Shown here: positions 12,137-19,768 of the stretch, one piece after another
How the letters are laid out: each line of letters begins with the position of its first letter
How positions within the stretch are numbered: the stretch's first letter is position 1
Source: Ralstonia wenshanensis
GTDB lineage: Bacteria; Pseudomonadota; Gammaproteobacteria; Burkholderiales; Burkholderiaceae
Length of the DNA: 64,000 bases
NCBI RefSeq assembly: GCF_021173085.1
Contig: NZ_CP076413.1
Location: 2,666,001-2,730,000 of the forward strand
Direction: 5' to 3'
The notes under the pieces: generated by a model
The model's database searches: none
Told to the model about the DNA's origin: nothing
Seen by the model: the letters and a program-made list of their open reading frames with translations, nothing else
Position numbers and translations under genes: made by a program

Positions 12137-13141
12137 TCACAAACCCATCTCTTGGCGGACGGCCTTTTCGTTGTCGCGCGTCATCAGGCGGCCGCTGGTC
12201 AGGATGAGCGGGTCCGGCGCCTTGTTGTTCTTGATCCACTCGTACATGTTGACCGAGGTTTCGTAGCCGTGACGCTTCGGGCTGATCAGCACGGTGCCGA
12301 AGAAACCTGTCTTCTCGGGCTTGGCGAACTCGTTGAGCGCCGACTGGCTGCCGCCAATGCCAACCCCGATGATGTCCGCCGGCTTCACGCCGTGGCCTTC
12401 CGCTGCACGCACGGCGCCGAGCACGGCTTCGTCATTCAGGCCGAACGCAATCCAGTGCTTGAACTTCGGGTTCTTGGTCAGGGTGATGTTGGCGGCGTTG
12501 AAGGCCGCTTCGGTATCCGTCTTGGCCTGCGGGCTGGTCAGCACGTTGGCGGCCGGGAAGCCCGCCTTGGTGAGCGCGGCGACGGCGCCGTCGGTGCGCT
12601 CCTTGGCGGTCGGCAACTGGTCATAGGCGATGCGGATGGCACCGACTTCCGACAGATTCCAGCCGCGCTTCTTCATTTCCTGCGCGATGGCATCGCCCAC
12701 CTGTTCGCCGATCTTCGTGGCGGAGATGCCCATGTGCGGCACCGACTCGATCGGCTTGCCTGCGCCGTCCACCAGACGGTCATCCACCGTCATCAGCTTG
12801 AGGTTGTTCTGCTTGGCCTTGGCCACGACCGCCGGCCCCAGCTTCACGTCGGGCACGCAGATCACGAAACCCTGCGCATGCTGCGCGCCCAGGTTGTCGA
12901 TGGCGGTCAGCACTTCGCCGCCGCTAGGCACGCCGATCTTCACCAGCTTGAAGCCCTTCTCCTTGGCGGCCTGGTCTGCGAACTTCCATTCGTCCTGGAA
13001 CCACGGCTCTTCGGGCTGCTTGACCAGGAAGCCGATCTTCACTTCGTCGGCTGCATGGGCAAACACCGAAAGGCCGCCGGCCATGGCAAACAGCGTGGCG
13101 GCCGCAATGGCCTTGAATGTCCCGCGTCGTTGTTGTTGCAT
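12137..13141 (-). CDS. Periplasmic sugar-binding protein, AraF-like (galactose cluster)
   Basis: Periplasmic substrate-binding protein of 334 residues. A signal peptide (basic MQQQRRGTFK, hydrophobic core, cut near AHA-A at about 30) precedes a mature protein starting DEVKIGFLVKQPEEPWFQ. The sequence follows E. coli AraF, which binds L-arabinose and also D-galactose; the conserved FLVK..E.PWF, FVICVPDVKLGP and FGLNDE segments are present. ATG 13141 has an AAGGAGAC site, better than the upstream start at 13165. Galactose as ligand is inferred from the downstream genes. Confidence 0.93.
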   Translation of the reverse strand: MQQQRRGTFKAIAAATLFAMAGGLSVFAHAADEVKIGFLVKQPEEPWFQDEWKFADQAAKEKGFKLVKIGVPSGGEVLTAIDNLGAQHAQGFVICVPDVKLGPAVVAKAKQNNLKLMTVDDRLVDGAGKPIESVPHMGISATKIGEQVGDAIAQEMKKRGWNLSEVGAIRIAYDQLPTAKERTDGAVAALTKAGFPAANVLTSPQAKTDTEAAFNAANITLTKNPKFKHWIAFGLNDEAVLGAVRAAEGHGVKPADIIGVGIGGSQSALNEFAKPEKTGFFGTVLISPKRHGYETSVNMYEWIKNNKAPDPLILTSGRLMTRDNEKAVRQEMGL

Positions 13142-13217
13142 GTTGTCTCCTTGCGATGCCGTCATTGCGGCATCTGTTCTGCGTTGGATGAAAGATGGAA
13201 TGGCGTGCGCGCCCCGC

Positions 13218-14231
13218 TTACGCCACCTTCAAGGTTTTGACCAGGCCGCGCTCGCGTGCGATGGCGATCGCGCCGCTGCCGGCCAGGTGTTCCTGCTGTT
13301 CACTGCTGGTGACGGTGACCTTGCCCGAGAAGAAATCGTCGTCCGACACCAGCACGGCCAGCGCTTCGCGCAGCAGCGGCTTGCCCGTGATGACGAACTG
13401 CGTGCCCGGATTCATGCGGATCGCGCTGCTGTTCTTGAGCGTGAGCAGATCCGCGCCCAGCACCGCGCCCAGCAGGAAGTTGGCCCGCGCATTGCGCTCG
13501 TAGATCGTGAACTGGCCCAGCGTGCGCACCATGAAGCAGGCGCGCCCCAGTCCGATGCTGCTGGCGCTACGCGCGCCGGACAGCAGCATTTCCGGATCGA
13601 CCTCGGTAGCAAAGTCGGAGTCGAGCGCGTCAGCCAGGATGGTGTTGTGCGTGATCACATGCAGCAGCTCGCCCGCCAGCGTCGTGACACAGCCGGTGAT
13701 GCGCTGGTCAGCATCCAGATGCACAAACTTCGAGTGCGAGCCCGGCAGCACGATCACCGCAGGTTCCGTGATGCCGAGGCGCGAGACCAAACCCATCGTC
13801 TCGACTTCTTCGCCGCGCATCATGTCCATCGACTCGATGTTGTGCAGGCCGAGGTTGTCTACCGGATTGCGCACGCCCGGCACAAACCAGATCGGCTGGG
13901 GGCACACCTCCGGGATGGTCGCCTGCACCATCCCCGCCGCCAGGTCGCGCAGGCCGGCCGGTGCCACCAGGTGCGGTACTTCGTGCAGGCCGACGTTGGA
14001 GGTGATCATGCCGGACGCCAGCACCAAGTCGACCTGGCTCATGCCGAAACCGGCCTTCTGCAGCGCAGCTTCGATGGTGTCCTGCACGCCGCGCTGCAGC
14101 GTCGTCCGGTTGCCGGTGATGGCGGTGTCGCGCACGCCAACCTGGCGCGCAGCCTGGCAGAGCGCAACGTCATCGCGCCAGACCGTGACGCGCGTGTTGG
14201 TGGTACCGGTATCGATGGTGAGGATGTTCAT
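13218..14231 (-). CDS. dgoK: 2-dehydro-3-deoxygalactonokinase
   Basis: Phosphorylates 2-keto-3-deoxy-D-galactonate at C6 for the DgoA aldolase. 337 residues. The start MNILTIDTGTTNTRVTVW is the phosphate-binding loop of the DgoK family; GTTNTR and the later VLPGSHSKFVHLD and GAVLGADLL segments are typical. An ATG three codons upstream (14240) is equally possible; neither has a clear ribosome site. It is the first enzyme gene of the minus-strand operon, directly before the sugar-binding protein gene. There is a 176-bp gap to the porin gene upstream, so it may be read from the porin promoter or from one of its own. Confidence 0.93.
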   Translation of the reverse strand: MNILTIDTGTTNTRVTVWRDDVALCQAARQVGVRDTAITGNRTTLQRGVQDTIEAALQKAGFGMSQVDLVLASGMITSNVGLHEVPHLVAPAGLRDLAAGMVQATIPEVCPQPIWFVPGVRNPVDNLGLHNIESMDMMRGEEVETMGLVSRLGITEPAVIVLPGSHSKFVHLDADQRITGCVTTLAGELLHVITHNTILADALDSDFATEVDPEMLLSGARSASSIGLGRACFMVRTLGQFTIYERNARANFLLGAVLGADLLTLKNSSAIRMNPGTQFVITGKPLLREALAVLVSDDDFFSGKVTVTSSEQQEHLAGSGAIAIARERGLVKTLKVA

Positions 14232-14407
14232 GCGTGGCATTGCTTGGTGTGACGTGGGACGGAGCCCGGGGTTAAAACCCTTTCATGATCCGCGGCGAGC
14301 GGCCCGAGGTTGACTTGGAAAACGCCGCCACCCATGAAGACCTCGTTGGGAAGCGGCAACGTCGCACAGTCGAGTTCGGGGCGCGCAACAGGATCATGAG
14401 CGGTTTT

Positions 14408-15472
14408 TTAGAACGAGTGGACGATACCGGTGTAAGCACCCAGCTGGTTCTTGCCCGGGGCCGGGTTGTTGTTGGTTGCCTCCACCGAGAAGTTGGCGGT
14501 GGCGCTGTTCTGCACCGTGCCGACGCTCGCGTATAGCATCGTGCGCTTGGACAGGTTGTAGTTGGCACCCGCCATGAACAGGTTGGCGTTGCCGCCGCCA
14601 TGGTTCACGTTGACACGGTAGGCCGCGCCGATCAGCGTCAGCGCCGGCGTGACTTCGTAGTTGATGCCCAGCCAGTAGTGGTTGGCCTTGGTCGGGGCGC
14701 CCGCAGCAGCATCCGGCGCTGACAGGTTTTCATACGCCGCAAAGAGCTTGGCCTTGCCGATGGTGTACGTACCGCCGATCGTCGCTTCCTTCGAGAAGTT
14801 GAAGATGTCGCTGAACTTGCCGTTGCCATCCCGGATCACGTCGTAGATCGCGCGCACTTCCAGCGGGCCCGTCTTGTAGACGGCGGACACGCCATCGCGG
14901 CGGCTGTTGGTAAAGGAGCCGGGCTGTTCGCCCAGGCCGGTCTGCAGGCCGATCTGGAAGCCGCCCCAGGTCGGGCTCTGGTATTCGACGACGTTGTTGG
15001 CGCCCGGCCAGTTGCGCCCGCGCACCAGCGTGGCCGAGCCAATGAACTGCTGGCCGGTCGGGTCCAGGAACCAGACGTCGTTGCTGATGAAGAGGTTCTT
15101 GCCGGCCGTCAACGTGCCCCAGGTCGGGCTGGACAGGCCGACGTACGAACGGCGGTTGAAGAGCGCGTCGCCGTTGGTCCGGCCCTGGGCCGCACCAAAA
15201 CCGGACTCGAGCCGGAAGAGCGCCTGCAGGCCACCGCCGAGATCCTCCTTGCCCATGAACCCGAACATGCTGGTTCCCCACTGGTTGTCGGCGGCGCGCC
15301 AGAGGGTGCCGCCCGGCGAGGTCGCGGTGGGGGCGACATTGTTCTGGTAGTCGATGCCGCTGGCGACGCGGCCGTACAGCGTGACGTTGGTTTGTGCAAG
15401 GGCGGGAGCGGTCCAGCCAGCGAGCGCAAGGCCGCACGCCAGCATCCCGCGAACAGCGGTGGTTCGATTCAT
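14408..15472 (-). CDS. Outer-membrane porin (Gram-negative general porin, OmpC-like)
   Basis: Outer-membrane trimeric porin of 354 residues. A signal peptide ends at ALA-Q (about residue 26), the mature protein begins QTNVTLYGRVASGIDYQNN, typical for beta-proteobacterial porins, and the chain ends in Phe (YTGIVHSF), the outer-membrane assembly signal. Alternating beta-strand sequence and the WGTLTAGKN and GFMGKEDLGGGL segments fit the Porin_4 family. The ATG at 15472 follows CAGGAGACG. It is the gene nearest the divergent LysR gene at 15648 and likely brings the sugar or its acid across the outer membrane for the following operon. Confidence 0.94.
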   Translation of the reverse strand: MNRTTAVRGMLACGLALAGWTAPALAQTNVTLYGRVASGIDYQNNVAPTATSPGGTLWRAADNQWGTSMFGFMGKEDLGGGLQALFRLESGFGAAQGRTNGDALFNRRSYVGLSSPTWGTLTAGKNLFISNDVWFLDPTGQQFIGSATLVRGRNWPGANNVVEYQSPTWGGFQIGLQTGLGEQPGSFTNSRRDGVSAVYKTGPLEVRAIYDVIRDGNGKFSDIFNFSKEATIGGTYTIGKAKLFAAYENLSAPDAAAGAPTKANHYWLGINYEVTPALTLIGAAYRVNVNHGGGNANLFMAGANYNLSKRTMLYASVGTVQNSATANFSVEATNNNPAPGKNQLGAYTGIVHSF

Positions 15473-15570
15473 GACGTCTCCTGAAATGTTCTTGTAGGCG
15501 GGGTCCGGTGCGGCGCGCGGTTTGAGATCGCTGGAGGCACACACCAAGCATCGTCACCGTCCCCAGGCGC

Positions 15571-15610
15571 ATTTGTAGTCGGGGCGGCCTTAACGTGGCA
15601 AACTACAAAT
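15571..15610. promoter_or_regulatory. Inverted repeat, candidate LysR operator for porin/galactose operon
   Basis: ATTTGTAGT (15571-15579) and ACTACAAAT (15602-15610) are perfect 9-bp arms 22 bp apart, located midway between the divergent porin and LysR starts. The arrangement fits a regulator binding both arms. Binding is inferred. Confidence 0.55.
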
Positions 15611-15621
15611 TCTTCGTTGGA

Positions 15622-15640
15622 CGTTAAATTTTTCTTAACG
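15622..15640. promoter_or_regulatory. Second inverted repeat before LysR start
   Basis: CGTTAA (15622-15627) and TTAACG (15635-15640) flank seven AT-rich bases just 7 bp before the LysR start. A further TTAACG copy is at 15590-15595. The site could serve autoregulation. Confidence 0.45.
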
Positions 15641-15647
15641 AGAACGC

Positions 15648-16574
15648 ATGCCCCGGCGCCTCCCTCCCCTTAATGCATTGCGTGTCTTTGAAGTCGCGGG
15701 CCGCCACTTGAGTTTCAGCCGGGCTGCGGACGAGCTTTGCGTGACCAACGCTGCTGTCAGCCACCAGATCAAGCAACTCGAAGATCATCTGGGCAAAAAG
15801 CTCTTTGCGCGCCGCAACAACCAGCTCACGCTGACAGACGCGGGCGACAACTACCTGCCTCGCGTGCGCGACGCGCTGCGTGCGCTCGAACAAGCCACCG
15901 ACCTGCTGATGGACACCGCCGACGCGCCGCTGCGCGTGGCCGTGCCGCCAACCTTCGGCGCCAAATGGCTCGTGCCCCGGCTATACCGATTCTTCAACCA
16001 GCATCCGCACGTGCGCGTCGAGGTCTCCACCGCCGACGTGCAAGACCACGGCCAGTTCGATCTGTGCATCGACGACCGGCAAGTCAACGCGCCCAACCTG
16101 CGCGTCGAGTGGTTCACCTCCACCGATTTCTTTCCCGTGTGCAACGCCACGCTGCAGGCGGCCATCCGCATGCCGCAGGACCTCGCCACGCAAACGCTGT
16201 TGCACGAGCGCGGCGGGCGACATCTCGCGCACCACCCGACGTGGCGGCAATGGCTCGACGAGGTCGGTGTGCCCCACATCGATGCCACGCGCGGGCCGGC
16301 GTTTTCCGAAGCCCTGATGGCGCTGCAAGCGGCTATCGACGGCCAGGGCGTGGCGCTCGGCCAGGGCATCCTTGTCGAATACGACATCGCTGCCGGACGC
16401 CTCATGCGACCGCTGGCGACCGAAGCCTCGCTGCGCCTGTCGTACTACCTGATCCATCCGCACCAGGCAGCAGAGCACCCGGGCTTTGCATTGTTCCGTC
16501 AATGGCTCGTCGATGAAGTTGCGCGTACCGGCGGCCGCGCACGCAACCAGACTCCGGCAAGCGAGGTGTTTTGA
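15648..16574 (+). CDS. LysR-family regulator, GcvA-like; probable regulator of the galactose operon
   Basis: 308-residue LysR regulator opening MPRRLPPLNALRVFEVAGRH, the usual GcvA-group start. The helix-turn-helix LSFSRAADELCVTNAAVSHQIKQLE lies at about 20-44, followed by an effector domain with PTFGAKWLVPRL and GQGVALGQGIL. It is divergent to the porin gene with 175 bp between, which holds two inverted repeats. Divergent LysR genes usually control the neighbouring operon, so control of porin-dgoK-ABC-dgoD is likely but not shown. The inducer is unknown. Confidence 0.92.
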   Translation: MPRRLPPLNALRVFEVAGRHLSFSRAADELCVTNAAVSHQIKQLEDHLGKKLFARRNNQLTLTDAGDNYLPRVRDALRALEQATDLLMDTADAPLRVAVPPTFGAKWLVPRLYRFFNQHPHVRVEVSTADVQDHGQFDLCIDDRQVNAPNLRVEWFTSTDFFPVCNATLQAAIRMPQDLATQTLLHERGGRHLAHHPTWRQWLDEVGVPHIDATRGPAFSEALMALQAAIDGQGVALGQGILVEYDIAAGRLMRPLATEASLRLSYYLIHPHQAAEHPGFALFRQWLVDEVARTGGRARNQTPASEVF

Positions 16575-16581
16575 TTTCTTT

Positions 16582-16611
16582 TTGATTGTGGCGTGGCGGG
16601 CGCTCTACACT
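16582..16611 (+). promoter_or_regulatory. Probable sigma-70 promoter for the VOC-rsmE genes
   Basis: TTGATT at 16582-16587 and TACACT at 16606-16611 with an 18-bp spacer, 41 bp before the VOC start. Confidence 0.5.
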
Positions 16612-16651
16612 ACTCGTCCCTGGCTGCATTGCGCCGAAGAAGGAGCCCGCC

Positions 16652-17071
16652 ATGAGCTTCCCCCGCCCCGCCAACACCCCGTGGCTCGTCCCGTACCTGA
16701 CCGTGCGCGACGCATCGGCCGCCATCGCGTTCTATCGCAATGCGTTCGGTTTCGGTGTGCAGGATGAGGTGCACGACCATGGCCGCCCGATCCACGTCGA
16801 GATGACCTACCAGGGCCAGCTCATGCTGATGTTTGCGCCTGAGGGCGTCTTCGGCTCCACCGCCAAAGCCCCGGCTGGTGCCGGCTTTGAATGCCCGCAG
16901 AGCTTCCACCTGTATTGCGACGACGTCGACACCGCGTACCAGAACGCGCTCGACCAGGGTGCCACGTCCATCATGGCGCCGCACGACGCCTTCTGGGGCG
17001 AGCGCTACGCCGCCGTGCGCGACCCCGACGGCTATCGCTGGGGCCTCGCCTGCCGCCCCGCGGCGGCCTGA
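16652..17071 (+). CDS. VOC-family (glyoxalase/bleomycin-resistance-like) protein
   Basis: Small 139-residue protein of the vicinal oxygen chelate superfamily, PhnB/YdcJ-like. Two beta-alpha-beta-beta-beta units are seen: PYLTVRDASAAIAFYRNAFGF near residues 13-33 and LYCDDVDTAYQNAL near 88-101, ending RDPDGYRWGLA, the usual VOC tail. The metal-ligand pattern resembles PhnB proteins of unknown reaction. The ATG has a strong AAGGAGCC site. It is followed by rsmE with a 64-bp gap. Substrate cannot be told. Confidence 0.88.
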   Translation: MSFPRPANTPWLVPYLTVRDASAAIAFYRNAFGFGVQDEVHDHGRPIHVEMTYQGQLMLMFAPEGVFGSTAKAPAGAGFECPQSFHLYCDDVDTAYQNALDQGATSIMAPHDAFWGERYAAVRDPDGYRWGLACRPAAA

Positions 17072-17107
17072 TCGCTTCATCTCGATCGCTCGATCGCTTG
17101 ATCGCCT
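17069..17107 (+). repeat. Short GATCGCT repeats before rsmE
   Basis: Four near-identical GATCGC(T/C) units occur in 39 bp directly after the VOC stop codon. Their purpose is unknown; they may be simple slippage. Confidence 0.5.
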
Positions 17108-17135
17108 GACCCGATTCACCACAAGGATTGCTGTA

Positions 17136-17885
17136 ATGGGGCTTCCCCGTTTTTTCGTCGATACGCCGCTCGCCCCCAACACAACCGTCGCGCTGTCAGA
17201 GGCCGTCACGCGGCACATCCATGTGCTGCGGCTAGCCGTCGGCGATGACGTCTGCCTGTTCGATGGCTCAGGCCACGAATTCCGTGCGCGGCTCGACGCC
17301 ATCAACAAGCGCGATGCCACCGCCAGCCTTGCGGATGCCACTCAGCCCGACACGGAGGCCCGCTACGCCATCACCCTCGCGCAAGGCATTGCCGGTGGGG
17401 ACAAGATGGATTGGCTGATCGAGAAGGCCATCGAACTGGGCGTGAATGCGGTGGCTCCGCTGCAGACCGAGCGCGCCGTAGTGCGCCTCTCGGGCGAGCG
17501 TGCGGCCAAGCGCGTGCAGCACTGGCAGGCACTCGTGCAGGCGGCCTGCGAGCAATGCGGCCGAGCCCGCGTGCCAGCGGTCGCGCCGGTCGCCACACTG
17601 CGTGAATGGCTCGCCGCCGCCAAGTCGAGCGATGCGCCGCGCGTGCTGCTGTCGCCGCGTGGCACGCAATCGCTCACGCAGTGGGCGGTGCAGTCGCGCC
17701 CGCGCATCGAAGGCAATGGCATCGTCCTGCTGATCGGCCCCGAAGGCGGGCTCTCGCCGGACGAAGAAGCGCTTGCCGAGGCTGCCGGTTTCTTACCGCT
17801 GACACTCGGGCGACGTATTCTGAGAACGGAATCGGCGGCGCTTGTGGCCGTCTCCGCGCTGCACGCCGTGCTTGGCGAGTTTTAA
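17136..17885 (+). CDS. rsmE: 16S rRNA m3U1498 methyltransferase RsmE
   Basis: SPOUT-class methyltransferase making N3-methyl-uridine 1498 in 16S rRNA. 249 residues. It opens MGLPRFFVDTPL, has a PUA-like N-terminal domain (HIHVLRLAVGDDVCLFDG), then the SPOUT knot with LIGPEGGLSPDEEALA (near 203-218) and LGRRILRTESA, the cofactor loops typical of RsmE. ATG 17136 follows AAGGATTG. Transcribed with the VOC gene, 81 bp before the DUF937 gene. Confidence 0.96.
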   Translation: MGLPRFFVDTPLAPNTTVALSEAVTRHIHVLRLAVGDDVCLFDGSGHEFRARLDAINKRDATASLADATQPDTEARYAITLAQGIAGGDKMDWLIEKAIELGVNAVAPLQTERAVVRLSGERAAKRVQHWQALVQAACEQCGRARVPAVAPVATLREWLAAAKSSDAPRVLLSPRGTQSLTQWAVQSRPRIEGNGIVLLIGPEGGLSPDEEALAEAAGFLPLTLGRRILRTESAALVAVSALHAVLGEF

Positions 17886-17966
17886 GTTCTGACGACGAAA
17901 CACTGACCGTTTGATCCCCCCGGCGGGCCCCTCCCCCTGCCCGCCATTGACCAAAGGAGCTTCATC

Positions 17967-18566
17967 ATGGGTCTACTTGATTCGATTCTCGGCGGCGGCA
18001 ATGACGCCGGCGGCGCGCAATCGTCATTGCTGGGCAACAAGAAGGTGCTGCTTGCCGTGGCCGTGCTGGCCTACCTGGCGATGAAGCACAAGTCGCAGGG
18101 CGCGGGCGATGCAGCCGCGCCGCAAGGGCAGGAAGAACAAGGCGGCGGCCTGTTCGGTTCGCTGGGTGGCTTGCTGGGTGCGGCAGGCGGTGCTGGCGCG
18201 CTGGGCAGTCTGCTCGGCGGTGCGGGCGGAGCCGGTGGCCTTGGCGGCTTGCTCGGCGGTTTGCTGGGCGGCGGCAGCGGCAATGCGGATCAGGCAGCGG
18301 CGGGAGGCCTCGGGCCGCTGCAGCAAATCCTGGAACAAGCCGGTCTGGGCGAACAGGTCAAATCGTGGATCGGAAATGGCGAGAACCTGCCGGTGTCGGG
18401 CGAACAGATTACGCAGGCACTGAGCGGCACGGGCGCGCTGGAGGAGGTATCCAAACTGGCCGCCCACTTCGGCATCAACGAAGGCGACCTTGCCAACCAG
18501 CTCGCCGAAGGCCTGCCCGAAGCGGTCAACCACCTCACGCCGCAGGGCGCAGTGCCGGCGGCCTGA
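17967..18566 (+). CDS. DUF937 (YidB-like) protein
   Basis: 199-residue protein of the YidB/DUF937 family. It starts MGLLDSILGGGND, has a hydrophobic stretch VLLAVAVLAYLAM (about 28-40), then a glycine/leucine-rich linker of some 60 residues made of GGLLGG-type units, and ends with the conserved C-terminal fold (LQQILEQAGLGEQVKSWIGNG and LPVSGEQITQAL). Function of the family is unknown. The glycine-rich linker is longer than I would expect for YidB. An AAAGGAGC site precedes the ATG. It ends at a bidirectional terminator. Confidence 0.85.
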   Translation: MGLLDSILGGGNDAGGAQSSLLGNKKVLLAVAVLAYLAMKHKSQGAGDAAAPQGQEEQGGGLFGSLGGLLGAAGGAGALGSLLGGAGGAGGLGGLLGGLLGGGSGNADQAAAGGLGPLQQILEQAGLGEQVKSWIGNGENLPVSGEQITQALSGTGALEEVSKLAAHFGINEGDLANQLAEGLPEAVNHLTPQGAVPAA

Positions 18567-18583
18567 ACGTCATCGCCGCACAG

Positions 18584-18611
18584 AAAAAAGCCCGCAATTG
18601 CGGGCTTTTTT
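18584..18611. terminator. Bidirectional rho-independent terminator
   Basis: AAAAAAGCCCGCA and TGCGGGCTTTTTT form a 13-bp stem with a minimal loop; it serves the DUF937 gene (plus) and the convergent LysR gene (minus). Confidence 0.93.
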
Positions 18612-18621
18612 GCGCCGGCAG

Positions 18622-19566
18622 TCAGCCCGCCCCGTAGGCCGTTCGGCCCGCATCGCGCAGCGCCTGCACCACATGCAGCGCTGCCGGAGACAACAGCCGG
18701 TCCGTCCGCGTGATGATGCCGAAGTCATCCATCTGGCACGGCATCGGCAACGGAAGAATCGCCAGCATCTGATACGTCGCGTAATACTGCGCGACGTCGG
18801 CGCCAATTACGGCCAGCATGTCGCTCTGCTCCAGGATGCGCGTCAGGAACAGCAGCGCGGAGGTTTCCACCACGCTTGTCGGCGCTGTCAGGCTCTCCCG
18901 CTGGAACATCAGATCGAACCGGTGACGCAGCACGCTGCCGATGGGCGGCACCACCCAGGTGGCCGGCTGCACGTCCGCGAGCGTCAGCGACGGTTCCGCC
19001 AACAGCGGATGCCCCGGCCGCGCCACCGCCACCACCGGCTCGTCGGCCAGCGGCTCGTAGCGCAGGTGCAGCTTGTCGTGCTCGGCAAACAGGCGGCCGA
19101 CCACCAGGTCGAGTTTGTCTTGCGCCAGGCGTTCGAGCAGCACGTTGCTGCTTTCGATTTCCAGCGACACCCGCAGCCCGGGATGCTCGCGTGTGATCTG
19201 CGCCACCACCGGCGGCAGCAGCCGCACGCCCGGCGACGTGATCGTCCCCACCGCCACATGCCCGAGGTGCCCGGCCTTGAGACCAAGCACTTCCTCCTGG
19301 GCCTGGTCCAGGCTGCCGACCACGGCGCGCGCGTGGCGGATCAGCGCATCGCCATAGCGCGTGGGCCGCATGCCGCGCGGCATGCGCTCGAACAACTGCA
19401 CATCGAGCATGGCCTCTAGCTCCCGTAGCAGCTTGGAGGCGGCGGGCTGCGTCATGTTGAGCGCGGCGGCGGCCCGGTGGATGTTGCCCTCCTCGGCCAG
19501 GGCAATCAGCAGCAGCAGTTGTCGCGTCTTCAGGCGCGCACGGACATACCAGGGGCTGTTCGACAT
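18622..19566 (-). CDS. LysR-family regulator, GbpR-like; probable regulator of the arabinose locus
   Basis: 314-residue LysR regulator. The N-terminal reader (LLLLIALAEEGNIHRAAAALNMTQPAASKLLRELE in two parts near 18-52) and FERMPRGMRPTRYGDALIRHAR resemble GbpR, the regulator of sugar-binding protein genes in Agrobacterium and Azospirillum. The effector domain is complete. It is divergent to the arabonate dehydratase gene, with 202 bp between them holding repeated GGATATC and an inverted CCAAT/ATTGG. Control of the whole 19769-28431 operon is likely by analogy; the inducer is probably the sugar or its acid. Confidence 0.93.
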   Translation of the reverse strand: MSNSPWYVRARLKTRQLLLLIALAEEGNIHRAAAALNMTQPAASKLLRELEAMLDVQLFERMPRGMRPTRYGDALIRHARAVVGSLDQAQEEVLGLKAGHLGHVAVGTITSPGVRLLPPVVAQITREHPGLRVSLEIESSNVLLERLAQDKLDLVVGRLFAEHDKLHLRYEPLADEPVVAVARPGHPLLAEPSLTLADVQPATWVVPPIGSVLRHRFDLMFQRESLTAPTSVVETSALLFLTRILEQSDMLAVIGADVAQYYATYQMLAILPLPMPCQMDDFGIITRTDRLLSPAALHVVQALRDAGRTAYGAG

Positions 19567-19579
19567 CGGGTCTTCCTCG

Positions 19580-19630
19580 GGATATCAAATCGGATATCGG
19601 TCACGACCAATATTTCATTGGAAGGATATC
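19580..19630. promoter_or_regulatory. Candidate operator region: three GGATATC boxes and CCAAT-N5-ATTGG
   Basis: GGATATC occurs at 19580-19586, 19592-19598 and 19624-19630, and CCAATATTTCATTGG (19607-19621) is a perfect 5-bp inverted repeat between them. All are 14 to 64 bp upstream of the LysR start. The density suggests a regulator site for the divergent promoters; not proven. Confidence 0.5.
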
Positions 19631-19768
19631 AGGGCGCTCCGTACACTCGGTCCGATCAAAAAACCACAACCACACCGGAGACAACGGACGTGCCGCGCGG
19701 CCCGCAAGTGCCACGCTGCCGATCGATGCGCGCGCGCCTCGACAACCACGTCCGTGACACACGCACCC

